Shown piece after piece: positions 1 to 9,230 of a DNA stretch of 42,884 nt. Below the pieces are notes generated by a model. It was not told the origin of the DNA. It worked only from the letters and a program-made list of their open reading frames with translations, and did not search any database. The stretch's first letter is position 1, and every line of letters begins with the position of its first letter. The stretch is from Ruminococcaceae bacterium UBA5413 (GTDB lineage: Bacteria > Bacillota > Clostridia > Oscillospirales > Acutalibacteraceae): the NCBI GenBank assembly GCA_002409585.1, contig DHNP01000022.1, positions 1-42,884 of the forward strand, written 5' to 3'. A program made the translations under genes and the position numbers.

Positions 1-20
1 ATACTTTGTCTTCACTCTGA

Positions 21-52
21 AATGGAGCCGGACTTTGATGTCCGGCTCCATT
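21..52. terminator. Long perfect hairpin, possible end of an upstream gene
   Basis: A 13-bp perfect stem (21-33 with 40-52) closes a 6-nt loop. No T-run follows on either strand, so it is a weak intrinsic terminator at best. It probably marks the 3' end of a gene left of the window. The rest of 53-155 shows nothing recognisable. Confidence 0.45.
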
Positions 53-155
53 GCCTAACGAATTATTTATCAAATATAAATTATGCTGTTATTATACATA
101 AAAAACCGTCCCGTGCCAATTACACAACGATATGACATTTTAAAATAACACTTAA

Positions 156-185
156 TTGCTATCAGGTGGTATGCGGTGGTATAAT
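156..185 (+). promoter_or_regulatory. Probable promoter of the LuxR-type regulator
   Basis: TTGCTA (156-161), an 18-nt spacer and TATAAT (180-185), about 30 nt ahead of the TTG start at 218. The short direct repeat GGTGGTATGC / GGTGGTATAA lies in the spacer and -10 region and could bind a regulator; that is inference. Confidence 0.45.
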
Positions 186-217
186 AATTATATTATACGG
201 TAAGGGAGGCTGTTGCC

Positions 218-976
218 TTGGCAGAGTTAAAAAATACCCAGTGGCTTAAAATAAACGACATGGTAACCGATATTTACAACATAAACGGCTTAACCGAAAT
301 GCGCAAGGCGTTCCTTGAAAAGATACGCCTCCTCATACCTTTTCAAAAGGCTTTTTTCGACCTGTGCAGCGAAAAGTCGGGAAAACGCAGTTTCTTTGAT
401 CCCGTGGCGGCGGACATACCCGAAGAAAGCTTAAAGGAGTACTACGCAACCTTTGAAGAGGTAGACTACACCGCATGGGTCCTTACGCAGAACGTTGCCC
501 TTTCTTACAGGGACACCGACATACTGCCGCCGGCACTTAGGGAGAACTCCGTGTTTTTCTGCAAATGGCTCATGCCAATGGGTATTTTTTACGAGGGCGG
601 GTGCAATATAGCTTACAACGGTATAGTTTACGGTTCCGTAACCCTTATGCGTGCGAAAAGCGCGGGGGATTTCACGGATGCTGAGCTTTACATGCTTAAT
701 ATATTAAACCAGCACATGTGCAGGCGTTTTTCGAATGAATTTCCAAACGGCATAGACAGGCAGGCAGTCGGCACAAAATACCCCGGGCTTGTTTCACGCT
801 ATGGGCTTACGATGAGGGAATATGAAATCCTGTGCCTTATAAAAGGCGGCCTTTCCAACAGGGAAATAAGCGAAAAGCTTTTTATTTCCGAAAACACGAC
901 TAAAAAGCATATATGGCACATATTTAAAAAGCTTAATATTTCAAGCCGCGCCCAGGTGCTGAAGTTTTTCCGGTAA
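218..976 (+). CDS. LuxR-family transcriptional regulator
   Basis: A 252-residue DNA-binding regulator. The C-terminal ~60 residues form a LuxR/NarL helix-turn-helix: LTMREYEILCLIKGGLSNRE, then the recognition-helix segment ISENTTKKHIWHIFKKL. The N-terminal ~180 residues resemble a GAF/PAS-like sensor fold with no identifiable ligand site; there is no receiver-type phosphoacceptor pattern, so it is not an obvious two-component regulator. Translation starts at TTG, 8 nt after GGGAGG (204-209); no better start lies nearby. It stands alone, converging on the nucleoside operon, so its targets cannot be inferred from context. The family call is secure; the signal is unknown. Confidence 0.85.
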   Translation: MAELKNTQWLKINDMVTDIYNINGLTEMRKAFLEKIRLLIPFQKAFFDLCSEKSGKRSFFDPVAADIPEESLKEYYATFEEVDYTAWVLTQNVALSYRDTDILPPALRENSVFFCKWLMPMGIFYEGGCNIAYNGIVYGSVTLMRAKSAGDFTDAELYMLNILNQHMCRRFSNEFPNGIDRQAVGTKYPGLVSRYGLTMREYEILCLIKGGLSNREISEKLFISENTTKKHIWHIFKKLNISSRAQVLKFFR

Positions 977-1070
977 ATGCCGTTTAAAGCGTTTTTTACC
1001 GAAAACACCCTTTGCTCCATTCCGGCAAAACGCCTTCGCGCATACCGCAAAAAAAGGCGCAGGTTAAAAT

Positions 1071-1118
1071 AAATTCCCGCATACCGGTAAATCACTTTAC
1101 GGCACGCGGGAATTTTAT
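1071..1118. terminator. Bidirectional terminator between luxR-type gene and mtnA
   Basis: AAATTCCCGC (1071-1080) pairs with GCGGGAATTT (1106-1115), extended by partial pairing of the inner arms (ACCGGTAAA against TTTACGGCA). T-rich sequence on the plus side and A-rich sequence on the other allow it to end both the LuxR-type gene and the nine-gene minus-strand operon. Confidence 0.65.
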
Positions 1119-1129
1119 TGTACATCCTT

Positions 1130-2176
1130 TTATTTTTTAAGTTTTTCAAAGGCTTCTTTTATGGATATGCTGTACGGCGGGCGAAGTACGCCGACTTCCG
1201 TTATAATTCCCGTTACATACTGATGCGGAGTAACGTCGAAAGCCGGGTTAAACGCGTCAACGTCTTTCGGGGCCGTCTGTACGCCAAATACGCTGCGGAC
1301 CTCGTCTTTGTCACGCAGTTCTATCGGGATATCCTTGCCGTCTTTCAGGTTTATATCAATGGTTGACAGCGGCGCGGCAGTATACACCGGTATGCCGTGC
1401 TTCTGTGCAAGCACCGAGATAGAGTACGTACCTATCTTATTAGCTACGTCGCCGTTAAGGGTTATCCTGTCAGCGCCGAAAACAAGCATATCTATTTTTC
1501 CGAGCTGCATGGCGTAGCCTGCCATGTTGTCGGTGATAAGCGTTGCCGGTATGTTGTCGTGTACAAGTTCCCATGCGGTAAGGCGCGCGCCCTGCAGGAG
1601 CGGGCGTGTTTCGTCGGCATACACGTGTATGTGCTTGCCGCTTTCATGCGCGCACCTTATCACGCCGAGTGCCGTACCGTAACCCGCCGTAGCCAAAGCC
1701 CCGGCGTTGCAGTGCGTAAGGATGCTGGCCCCGTACGGTACGACTTTATTGCCGTACCTGCCTATTGCCTTGTTGCACTCCAAGTCCTCATCATACATGG
1801 TGTTTGCTTCACGCAGCACGTTTTCACGTATTTCTTCAGGTTTTAACGAAGATAAGCTCTTTATTTTGTTCCGCATACGCTGTACCGCCCACCTGAGGTT
1901 AACGGCTGTCGGCCTTGCCTTTTCAAGTTCGTCAAGCGCGCCGTAAACAAACGGATAAAAATCCGCTTTGGTTTTTATGGCCTCGTCGATTATAAGCACC
2001 GCGCCGTATCCCGCTGAAACACCTATGGCAGGCGCGCCCCTTACCGCAAGGCACTTTATAGCCGCTATAAGTTCACGGTAATCGGCACATGTCACATATT
2101 CCTCTTTAACAGGCAGTTTGCGGCAATCGATTAAAACAAGCGTATCATTTTTCCATTCTAACGTCTTAATTTCCAT
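1130..2176 (-). CDS. mtnA: MtnA-type aldose-1-phosphate isomerase
   Basis: Member of the eIF2B/MtnA family, whose founding enzyme isomerises 5-methylthioribose-1-phosphate to 5-methylthioribulose-1-phosphate. Visible family motifs are RGAPAIGVSAGYG, THCNAGALATAGYGTALG (catalytic Cys) and FGADRITLNGDVANKIGTYS (catalytic Asp). At 348 residues it has the usual length. An ATG at 2188 overlaps the stop of the nucleoside hydrolase (TAATG), but GGAGG (2186-2182) lies 5 nt before the ATG at 2176, which I prefer. No mtnK kinase or other methionine-salvage gene is present. The operon instead supplies nucleoside phosphorylase and a class II aldolase, so the real substrate may be ribose-1-phosphate or a 5-deoxy analogue (inference). 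Last gene of the nucleoside operon. Confidence 0.9.
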   Translation of the reverse strand: MEIKTLEWKNDTLVLIDCRKLPVKEEYVTCADYRELIAAIKCLAVRGAPAIGVSAGYGAVLIIDEAIKTKADFYPFVYGALDELEKARPTAVNLRWAVQRMRNKIKSLSSLKPEEIRENVLREANTMYDEDLECNKAIGRYGNKVVPYGASILTHCNAGALATAGYGTALGVIRCAHESGKHIHVYADETRPLLQGARLTAWELVHDNIPATLITDNMAGYAMQLGKIDMLVFGADRITLNGDVANKIGTYSISVLAQKHGIPVYTAAPLSTIDINLKDGKDIPIELRDKDEVRSVFGVQTAPKDVDAFNPAFDVTPHQYVTGIITEVGVLRPPYSISIKEAFEKLKK

Positions 2177-2187
2177 TATTTCCTCCA

Positions 2188-3120
2188 TTAATAAGAAAAA
2201 GATTTTAACGAATTATATAACGTATTCCAAAATTTTTCTTCATCCAAGTCCACGCCTACCTCGGCATTGGACGGTTTTTTCAATATCCCGCAGTAATCGC
2301 ACACGGTACGCCCGTAGCAATACTCGCTTTTAAGTTCTATATCGACATGCATCGGTTTAGTTACTACGCAGCCCGGGTCAATAAGATACGCTATGGTAAC
2401 GGGGTCGTGGAGCGGCGGGGCATCCCAGCCGAAAACTTCTTTCTGCGTTTTTGCAAAAAACTCCATCAGCTCTACAAAAAGTTCCGAAGCGCAGTTGTTA
2501 AGCGAGCGCATCTTATCAAGGACCTGCTTTGTAACCAGCGCTTTGCGCGTAACATCAAGCGTCATCATATATAAAGGCCTGCCCGACTTAAAAACTATGT
2601 CGGCGGCTTCAGCATCGGCAAAGATGTTGAACTCTGCTGCCGGTGTTATATTCCCAAGCTGGTATGTGCCGCCCATTATGACTATTTTCTTTATTTTCGG
2701 TATAATTTCAGGCTCTAACCGCATTGCCATGGCTACGTTAGTAAGGGGTCCCGTAGCTACGACGGTTATACCGCCGTCCGACGCGAGCAGTATGTCTATA
2801 ATCCCTTGTACCGCGCGGCGTCCGTCAAGCCCCACGTAAGGTTCCGCAAACTTCGGCCCGTCAAGGCCCGTTTCCCCGTGTATCTCAGGACATATTATCG
2901 AAGGTCTTACCAAAGGCAGGCTCATGCCTTTCATCACCGGTATGCCCTTCGCGCCTATTGTGCTTAGGACCTTTCTCGCGTTAAGCGACGTTTTTTCCAC
3001 CGTTTGGTTGCCCGCGACGGCCGTAACCGCCAAGAGGTCTATTTCCGGCGAGCCAACAGCCGCCATAATCGCAACGGCATCGTCATGCCCCGGGTCGCAG
3101 TCTAAAATAATTTTTTCCAT
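2188..3120 (-). CDS. Nucleoside hydrolase (IunH/RihA family)
   Basis: Cytosolic enzyme that cleaves the N-glycosidic bond of nucleosides to free base and ribose. The N-terminal calcium-binding signature DCDPGHDDAVAI spans residues 7-18, and the second metal aspartate is expected in the segment APPLHDPVTIAYLID. At 310 residues it is full length. The ATG at 3120 has AGG about 8 nt upstream. It lies 39 nt after the second permease and overlaps the next gene by one base. Together with the phosphorylase in the same operon it gives two routes of nucleoside cleavage, hydrolytic and phosphorolytic. Base specificity (purine or pyrimidine) cannot be read from sequence. Confidence 0.92.
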   Translation of the reverse strand: MEKIILDCDPGHDDAVAIMAAVGSPEIDLLAVTAVAGNQTVEKTSLNARKVLSTIGAKGIPVMKGMSLPLVRPSIICPEIHGETGLDGPKFAEPYVGLDGRRAVQGIIDILLASDGGITVVATGPLTNVAMAMRLEPEIIPKIKKIVIMGGTYQLGNITPAAEFNIFADAEAADIVFKSGRPLYMMTLDVTRKALVTKQVLDKMRSLNNCASELFVELMEFFAKTQKEVFGWDAPPLHDPVTIAYLIDPGCVVTKPMHVDIELKSEYCYGRTVCDYCGILKKPSNAEVGVDLDEEKFWNTLYNSLKSFSY

Positions 3121-3159
3121 ATTATCGCCTGTCTTCCATCTCTCTTAAGTGTAAAAATG

Positions 3160-4089
3160 TTACGCTTCTCCCGCGTTTGTACTTTGCAGCTTTGTCTTTT
3201 TGCGTTTACGCACTATGAGTACTGCCGACAAAATAAGTACGGTTATGATATACGGCTGCATAAGTATCAGCTGCGAGGGGATGCCGTAAGCCTGAAGCTG
3301 TGAGCCGACCGAGTCGAGCAAACCGAACAGCAGGCAGCCTACCCAGCCGAGCACAGGGTTCATATTGCCGAAGAACATGGCCGCAACGCCCATAAATCCG
3401 CGCCCGTTCGTCATGTTTTCGGTAAACATGTGCGTATATCCGAGCGACAGGTAAGCGCCGCCAAGGCCACCGAGTACCCCGGAAATAACCATAACTACAT
3501 ATTTTTGCTTTACTACATTTATGCCGGCGGTAAGTGCCGCCATCTGGTTCATGCCTATGCTTCTCGTCCTGAGGCCGAAGACGGTCTTGTACATGAAGTA
3601 CCCAGTGACGAAAATCAGTATTATACCTATGAACTCCATAAGGTTGTATTGGTTAAAAAGGCTGTCAACAACGGCGTTTCCGCTCAGCGCCGCAACTTTA
3701 ACATCCGGTATCGGCTTTATATCCTGTGAAGTAAAACTGCCGGAAGCATGGAGTATGTTATGGTTGGCAAATTTCGTCAGGGCAAGGGCGAGCATATTTA
3801 CAGTCATGCCCACGGCAAAGATATCTGCCTTATATTTTATATTGGCCACAGCTATTATGAGGGCAATCAGCACCCCGGCAACTATCGCCGCAAATATCGC
3901 CAGCAACCAGCTTCCGGTAAAAAAGCTGGTTGCGACGGCTGTGAAAGCCGCCACAAGCATAATGCCCTCTACGCCCACGTTAAGGATATTGGCCTGCTGT
4001 GTTATGGAACATGCGAGCATTGCGAACAGGATGCTTGTCGAATTGCGTATCATAGAATGGAAAAGCGTATAATTTAAAATTCCTGACAT
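3160..4089 (-). CDS. BMP-type nucleoside ABC transporter permease (second)
   Basis: Integral membrane permease of the branched-chain/nucleoside importer type (BPD_transp_2), similar in architecture to the second permease of Bacillus NupNOPQ and Lactococcus BmpA-NupABC. It is hydrophobic throughout, with about 8-9 predicted membrane spans and the family segment NILNVGVEGIMLVAAF near the N-terminus; the C-terminus is basic (VRKRKKTK). The frame is open back to 4188, but that extension overlaps the first permease and is hydrophilic. ATG 4089 has AGG at 4100-4098, 8 nt upstream, and gives a typical 309-residue protein. Confidence 0.9.
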   Translation of the reverse strand: MSGILNYTLFHSMIRNSTSILFAMLACSITQQANILNVGVEGIMLVAAFTAVATSFFTGSWLLAIFAAIVAGVLIALIIAVANIKYKADIFAVGMTVNMLALALTKFANHNILHASGSFTSQDIKPIPDVKVAALSGNAVVDSLFNQYNLMEFIGIILIFVTGYFMYKTVFGLRTRSIGMNQMAALTAGINVVKQKYVVMVISGVLGGLGGAYLSLGYTHMFTENMTNGRGFMGVAAMFFGNMNPVLGWVGCLLFGLLDSVGSQLQAYGIPSQLILMQPYIITVLILSAVLIVRKRKKTKLQSTNAGEA

Positions 4090-4099
4090 AAATCCAGCC

Positions 4100-5155
4100 T
4101 CATTTCTCCGACCCCGTCTTAAGCCCTGTGTGCTTTTTAGGTCCTCCGAACGTGGTCTTAAGTTTGAACAGTCCCTGCATGGTGGCAAACAGTATAAACA
4201 GCGCTATTATCGCACTTATTATCGAGTCGTCTAAACTTGTGTAGCGCTGCATGCCCAAAGCGCCCGACTGCAGTATGGCAAGGAAGAACGCCATTACAGG
4301 TATTATCCTTATGTCTCCCCTTGAGATAAGCGCCACCAGCATGCCATTGTTTGCAATACCGTTTGAGAAATTGTCGAGGAAGCAGCCGTAAACGCCCATT
4401 ACCTCTATGGCACCCGCAATGCCGCCAAGCGCGCCGCTTATAAACATGCCGGCCATCATTTCGCGCTTGGGGTTTATCCCGACATACTCTGAAAACGCGG
4501 GGTTCGCTCCCGTACTGCGGAGCCTGTAGCCCATTGTGGTATGGTAAAGCATCCAGTACAAAACCACAAAAAGCGCGATGGCGATAAACAGCCCGGTGTT
4601 TGCCTTGCTCGGCAGCATGAACTCCGTCAAAGAAGCGCTGTCGGATATAGACGGCGTCTGGGGGCTGCCGCTTTTAGACGAAAGCGGAAAGTTTACCATG
4701 TAAGACGTTATGTCTATGGCAACATAGTTTAAAAGTATGGTCGTGCATATCTCGTTGACGTTGTAGTAAACCTTAAGCGCCGCGGGTATCAAAGCCCACA
4801 GCCCCCCGGCAGCAGCCCCCGCTATGAGGCAGAGCGGCACATGGATGACGGCCGGCACGCCAGTAAGGCCGAAGCCGACCCACGCTGCCGCCATGGCGCC
4901 AAGGTAAAGGCTGCCTTCCACGCCGACGTTGAAAACAGACACCGTCGTCGAAATATGGAACGCAAGGGCGGTAAGAAGAAGCGGGGTGAACTTTGCCAAT
5001 GTGCTGCCGAAACCGAAGTTGCCCTGAAAGGCCCCCTTAAAAAGTTCCCCGTAAGCTGCAAGCGGGTTAAATCCCATTATGAATATAACTATGCCGCCAA
5101 TAAACAGGGCAGCTAAGATCGACAGTAAGATTTCAATGTAGTCATTCTTTTTCAT
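4100..5155 (-). CDS. BMP-type nucleoside ABC transporter permease (first)
   Basis: A 351-residue membrane permease of the same family as the next gene, with the shared segment VFNVGVEGSLYLGAMAAAWV after the first spans and around nine predicted membrane helices. It forms the translocation channel as a heterodimer with the downstream permease (family knowledge). ATG 5155 lies inside the end of the ATPase gene (14-nt overlap) and is preceded by AGGAGAAG, indicating translational coupling. The hydrophilic C-terminal tail (GGPKKHTGLKTGSEK) is cytoplasmic by prediction. Confidence 0.9.
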   Translation of the reverse strand: MKKNDYIEILLSILAALFIGGIVIFIMGFNPLAAYGELFKGAFQGNFGFGSTLAKFTPLLLTALAFHISTTVSVFNVGVEGSLYLGAMAAAWVGFGLTGVPAVIHVPLCLIAGAAAGGLWALIPAALKVYYNVNEICTTILLNYVAIDITSYMVNFPLSSKSGSPQTPSISDSASLTEFMLPSKANTGLFIAIALFVVLYWMLYHTTMGYRLRSTGANPAFSEYVGINPKREMMAGMFISGALGGIAGAIEVMGVYGCFLDNFSNGIANNGMLVALISRGDIRIIPVMAFFLAILQSGALGMQRYTSLDDSIISAIIALFILFATMQGLFKLKTTFGGPKKHTGLKTGSEK

Positions 5156-6668
5156 ATATTTCTTCTCCTGTCATAAGAAGGCCAAGTTTTATGTCGGTTG
5201 CTTCATCAGCTTTCAGTACTCCCGTTATCCTGCCTTCATATATGACCGCTATCCGGTCGGAAAGTGCAAGTATCTCATCAAGATCCGCCGAAATAAGCAA
5301 GACGGCCTTGCCTTTGTCACGTGTTTCCGTAAGTATCTTCCTTATTACTTCTATCGAGCCTATATCGACGCCTCGGGTAGGCTGCGCAGCAATCAGGACG
5401 TCAAAGTCCCCGTCAATTTCCCTTGCGCATATTACTTTCTGCGCATTGCCGCCGGACAAGTTGGCAATACAGATATCCGTGTCGGCAGGACGTATGTCAT
5501 ACTTTTTAATTACGTCCGCCGCATAATTATCTATTTTTTTACGGTTTAAAACGCCGCGTGACGAATACGGTTTTTTATAAAAGCAGTCGGCTACCAGGTT
5601 TTCTTTAATGGAAAAAGACTTGTTCATGCCGCGCACGTTCCTGTCTTCCGGAATATACGAAAGCCCGGCCATGCGTATTTTCTGCGGATTCATATTCTGT
5701 ATTTCTTTGCCGTTAAGTACGACTGCCCCGCGTTCTACTTTACGCAAACCGCTTACAGCCTCGGCCAGCTCTTTCTGCCCGTTGCCGTCTATGCCTGCTA
5801 TGCCGAGTATTTCACCTTTATGTATATTAAGCGAAATACCGCGTATTTTCGAATGTTCACGCTCGCTTGGGACATAAATGTCCTTAACAGACAAAACGGT
5901 ATCGGTAATCTCGTGGCTGCGCTTTTCGGCGCCGAGAAAAACTTTGCGCCCAACCATCATCTGCGCAAGCTGCGGTATGGAAACGTCCTCTTTATTAGCC
6001 GTATCAATATACTTACCGTGCCGCATCACGGTAATGCGGTCACTTATTTCCATGACTTCATTTAATTTATGGGAAATAAAGACGACAGATTTTCCGTCTT
6101 CCTTAAGCGCATTCAAAATCTTAAAAAGATTTACTGTTTCCTGCGGCGTTAAAACCGCTGTAGGCTCGTCTAGGATAAGAATTTTTGCTCCCCTGTAAAG
6201 TGTCTTTATTATTTCAACGCGCTGTGCCTCTCCTACCGGTATATCTATAACTTTTTTGTTAAGGTCAATTTCAAGGCCGTAGTCCCTGCTGTATGTTTCA
6301 ACCTTTTCGCGTGCCTTTGCAAAGTCTATGCGCGAGCCTTTTTTAGGCTCTGAGCCCAAAATGATGTTTTCAAGTACAGTCAGTCCCTCGGCAAGCATAA
6401 ACTCCTGGTGTACCATGCCTATGCCAAGCTCTATGGCTTTCTTGGTATCCATGGTTTTATAGTGGCTGTCGCCGACACGTATGTCTCCGCTGTCGGGTGC
6501 ATATACGCCATAGAGTATTTTCATCATAGTTGACTTTCCTGCGCCGTTTTCGCCTATCAGAGAATGTATTTCGCCGGCGCGCAAGTCGAATTTCCCGTCA
6601 TCTATGGCTTTTACCAGTGGGAACTGCTTATTGATCCCGCTCATTTCTATTATTGTGTTATCATTCAT
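5142..6668 (-). CDS. Nucleoside ABC transporter ATP-binding protein, duplicated ATPase
   Basis: A 508-residue tandem ATPase that energises nucleoside import. Domain 1 has Walker A GENGAGKST (39-47), a degenerate signature VGEAQ and Walker B ILILDEPTAVL. Domain 2 has a degenerate Walker A (GIDGNGQKE), signature LSGGNAQK and Walker B-like VLIAAQPTRGVD. This asymmetry is typical of the RbsA/NupO class. The reading frame extends to 6710, but ATG 6668 has GGGAG 9 nt upstream and matches the family N-terminus. A 6-bp hairpin with a T-run lies in the 96-nt gap after the lipoprotein gene. Confidence 0.93.
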   Translation of the reverse strand: MNDNTIIEMSGINKQFPLVKAIDDGKFDLRAGEIHSLIGENGAGKSTMMKILYGVYAPDSGDIRVGDSHYKTMDTKKAIELGIGMVHQEFMLAEGLTVLENIILGSEPKKGSRIDFAKAREKVETYSRDYGLEIDLNKKVIDIPVGEAQRVEIIKTLYRGAKILILDEPTAVLTPQETVNLFKILNALKEDGKSVVFISHKLNEVMEISDRITVMRHGKYIDTANKEDVSIPQLAQMMVGRKVFLGAEKRSHEITDTVLSVKDIYVPSEREHSKIRGISLNIHKGEILGIAGIDGNGQKELAEAVSGLRKVERGAVVLNGKEIQNMNPQKIRMAGLSYIPEDRNVRGMNKSFSIKENLVADCFYKKPYSSRGVLNRKKIDNYAADVIKKYDIRPADTDICIANLSGGNAQKVICAREIDGDFDVLIAAQPTRGVDIGSIEVIRKILTETRDKGKAVLLISADLDEILALSDRIAVIYEGRITGVLKADEATDIKLGLLMTGEEIYEKE

Positions 6669-6689
6669 TTTTAACAACTCCCGATTGAA

Positions 6690-6719
6690 AAAGCATAGCC
6701 GGTTCGGCAAAGCCCGGCT
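6690..6719 (-). terminator. Possible intra-operon attenuating hairpin after the lipoprotein gene
   Basis: On the minus strand AGCCGG (6719-6714) pairs with CCGGCT (6702-6697) and is followed by ATGCTTTTTC. It sits between the substrate-binding lipoprotein and the ATPase, where partial termination often raises binding-protein levels. The stem is short, so efficiency is uncertain. Confidence 0.4.
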
Positions 6720-6764
6720 TATAAACCAGCCGCAGCCGAACCAGCATGCATTTATTACCTACAA

Positions 6765-7862
6765 TCAGTCGGTAAACCCTTCGGCATGTTTTACCACTAT
6801 TTTGCCGCTCTTCATATCTGCCGTAATCTGTGCGAGTTTTTCAGGTATTTCCTCCGGGAATTTGTCGCCCAGTTTTTCTTTCATTACTGACATATCAGAG
6901 CAGCCTACGCCGCCGTTTTTGATATTAAGCTTAACAACGCCCGCTTTAAATTTATTTTCGCATACTTCCTGCGCCATCATATACGTTGCGACGTCAACGT
7001 TTTTAAGCTCTGAGATAAGAACCGAACCCGGGTACATGCTGTCTTCGTTAGTGTCGCCGCCTATGGAGTACTTATTGTTGGTTGAGGCCGCTTCCATAGC
7101 ACCGAGGCCGGTCGAAGCCGCTACATTGAAAACTATGTCTGAACCCTGGTTGAACTGCGCGAGCGCCAGTTCCTTACCTTTTACAGGGTCGTTGAAGTTG
7201 CCGGCGTAAGAGACGAGCACTTTCATGTCAGAGTCTATATACTTTGCGCCCTGTTCATACCCAACCATAAAGTCGTGTATTACCGGGATGTCCATTCCGC
7301 CGACGGCGCTGATGATTTTTTTGTCATTCATATTCGCGAAAGCTTTCGTGTTTGTTGTCGCCATTGCGGCCGCCGCGCCTACAAGGAACGAGGCCTGGTT
7401 TTGCGCGAAAATGGCCGAAATGACATTGTCGCCTTTAACTTCATCATCGATAATGCCGAACTTGACATCAGGGAAATTCGGGGCTTCCTTTTTAAGCGTG
7501 TCTTCAAGCTGTGTGGAAGACGCTATGACAAGGTCATAACCCGCGCTTGCCATGGATATAAGGTTTGTCGGCCAGTCGGAGGAATTGTTTGACTCAAGCA
7601 CCTTTACCTCTATGCCATACTTTTTCTGCGCGCGCTGAAGGCCCGCATAGCAGCTGTCATTGTACGACTTGTCGCCTAAGGAACCCGTAAGGACCAGCGC
7701 TACTTTTATTTTCTTGCCGCTTGTTGTGCTTGTACCGGATGCCGCCGAGGCCGCCGAAGCGTTTGACGAGCTTGCCGAGTTTGAATTTCCGCATCCTGTG
7801 AAGGCCGTTGTTACGAGCATTGCTCCCGCTAATACTAAGGATAAAAACTTCAACTTTTTCAT
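6765..7862 (-). CDS. BMP-family nucleoside-binding lipoprotein
   Basis: Extracytoplasmic solute-binding lipoprotein of the BMP/Med/PnrA family, which delivers purine and pyrimidine nucleosides to NupABC-type importers. The signal peptide (residues 1-23, MKKLKFLSLVLAGAMLVTTA...) ends in a lipobox TAFTGC with lipidated Cys24. A Ser/Ala/Thr/Asn-rich linker follows (about 25-50), then the binding fold beginning KIKVALVLTGSLGDKSYNDS, a family hallmark. It is 365 residues long and starts at ATG 7862 after a GGGAGG site. It lies 24 nt downstream of the phosphorylase and 96 nt upstream of the ATPase. Confidence 0.93.
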   Translation of the reverse strand: MKKLKFLSLVLAGAMLVTTAFTGCGNSNSASSSNASAASAASGTSTTSGKKIKVALVLTGSLGDKSYNDSCYAGLQRAQKKYGIEVKVLESNNSSDWPTNLISMASAGYDLVIASSTQLEDTLKKEAPNFPDVKFGIIDDEVKGDNVISAIFAQNQASFLVGAAAAMATTNTKAFANMNDKKIISAVGGMDIPVIHDFMVGYEQGAKYIDSDMKVLVSYAGNFNDPVKGKELALAQFNQGSDIVFNVAASTGLGAMEAASTNNKYSIGGDTNEDSMYPGSVLISELKNVDVATYMMAQEVCENKFKAGVVKLNIKNGGVGCSDMSVMKEKLGDKFPEEIPEKLAQITADMKSGKIVVKHAEGFTD

Positions 7863-7886
7863 GGAATTGTCCTCCCTTTTATTAAA

Positions 7887-9209
7887 TCATAAATTACATT
7901 GTTTGTTGGCAATAACTTTATAGACAAGCGGACGTTTTTCAGCAGGCGTATCCGACACCGTATAGCTTTGCGAGACCCTTTCAATTTCCTCCTTTAATTT
8001 TTTATCGTCATTATAGTGCAGGTATGCCAACGCCTCGCCTTTTTTGACACTGTCGCCGAGTTTTTTATTAAGGACAACGCCCACGGCATAATCGATAGGC
8101 TCGCTTTTCGTCTGCCTGCCGGCGCCAAGTTCCATGGATGCGCGTCCCAGCTCTGAAGCGGTCATTTTTGTAATATAACCGTCTTTTTGCGCCGTAACCG
8201 GATAAACATGCGCCGCAGTAGGCATTTTTGAAAGGTCCTCTATGCATGAAACGTCGCCGCCCTGTTCAGCGACAAAAGCCAAAAACTTTTTATAGGCTGA
8301 GCCGTCGTCTATCGTGTGTTTTAGTTTTTTCCTTGCTTCATCAATGGAGCCGACAGCCCCGGAAAGGTAAACCATGTAGCTCCCGAGTGTAAGCGCTATC
8401 TCAAGGACATCGTCAGGCCCATTGCCCTTTAATGTTTCAACCGCTTCCCTGACTTCGAGGGCATTGCCTATGGCATATCCCAAAGGCTGGCTCATATCAG
8501 TTATGCACGCTACGGTTTTCATGCCGGCCGCAGCGCCTATATCCGCCATTTCATTTGCAAGCTTTTCGGCATCGTCCACCGTCTTCATAAACGAACCGTC
8601 ACCGGTCGTCACGTCAAGCACGAGGCAGTCCGCGCCGGTAGCAAGCTTTTTGCTCATAATGCTTGAAGCTATAAGGGGTATGCTTTCTATGGTGCCAGTT
8701 ACGTCGCGGAGCGCGTAGATTTTCTTATCTGCCGGAGCAAGCTCCGCGGTCTGCGCTCCCACGGCAAACTTATTTTTGTTTACGTTCCTTGCGAACTCGT
8801 CCATAGACATATTAACGTCAAAGTCCTTTATAGACTCCAGCTTGTCTATGGTACCGCCTTCGTTTCCAAGCGCCCTGCCGGACATTTTAGCTACCGGTAT
8901 GCCGAGCGAAGCAACCATAGGCCCTACTACCAAAGTGGTCTTGTCGCCGACGCCTCCGGTGCTGTGTTTGTCTACTTTGACGCCGTTTATTTTAGAAAGG
9001 TCCATATGCCCGCCGGAGTCGCGCATTTCAAGGGTGAGGTCGGCCGTTTCGCGCTTGTTGAGCCCGTTTAGATAAATCGCCATGAGCAGCGCCGATGCCT
9101 GGTAGTCCGGCACAGTACCGTCAACGTAGCCGCTGACAAAGTAATGGATTTCTTCCTTTGAAAGTTCCTTCCTGTCACGTTTTTTCATGATAATCTGTGT
9201 CATTTCCAT
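7887..9209 (-). CDS. pdp: Pyrimidine-nucleoside phosphorylase
   Basis: Cytosolic enzyme that splits uridine, thymidine or deoxyuridine with phosphate into base and (deoxy)ribose-1-phosphate. The phosphate-binding motif KHSTGGVGDKT lies at 81-91, followed by the SGRALGNEGGTIDKLESI segment and the base-binding stretch YALRDVTGTIESIPLIASSI. Its 440 residues and N-terminus fit the Firmicute Pdp/DeoA group. ATG 9209 is preceded by AGGAGG (9224-9219). Gene order places it between the aldolase and the importer lipoprotein. The ribose-1-phosphate it makes is the plausible feed for the MtnA-type isomerase at the operon's end. Confidence 0.95.
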   Translation of the reverse strand: MEMTQIIMKKRDRKELSKEEIHYFVSGYVDGTVPDYQASALLMAIYLNGLNKRETADLTLEMRDSGGHMDLSKINGVKVDKHSTGGVGDKTTLVVGPMVASLGIPVAKMSGRALGNEGGTIDKLESIKDFDVNMSMDEFARNVNKNKFAVGAQTAELAPADKKIYALRDVTGTIESIPLIASSIMSKKLATGADCLVLDVTTGDGSFMKTVDDAEKLANEMADIGAAAGMKTVACITDMSQPLGYAIGNALEVREAVETLKGNGPDDVLEIALTLGSYMVYLSGAVGSIDEARKKLKHTIDDGSAYKKFLAFVAEQGGDVSCIEDLSKMPTAAHVYPVTAQKDGYITKMTASELGRASMELGAGRQTKSEPIDYAVGVVLNKKLGDSVKKGEALAYLHYNDDKKLKEEIERVSQSYTVSDTPAEKRPLVYKVIANKQCNL

Positions 9210-9230
9210 TTTAGTATTCCTCCTTAGATT

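Noticed and set aside
799..1149. Minus-strand ORF opposite the LuxR-type gene
   Set aside because: Shadow of the HTH-coding region with no ribosome site or family.
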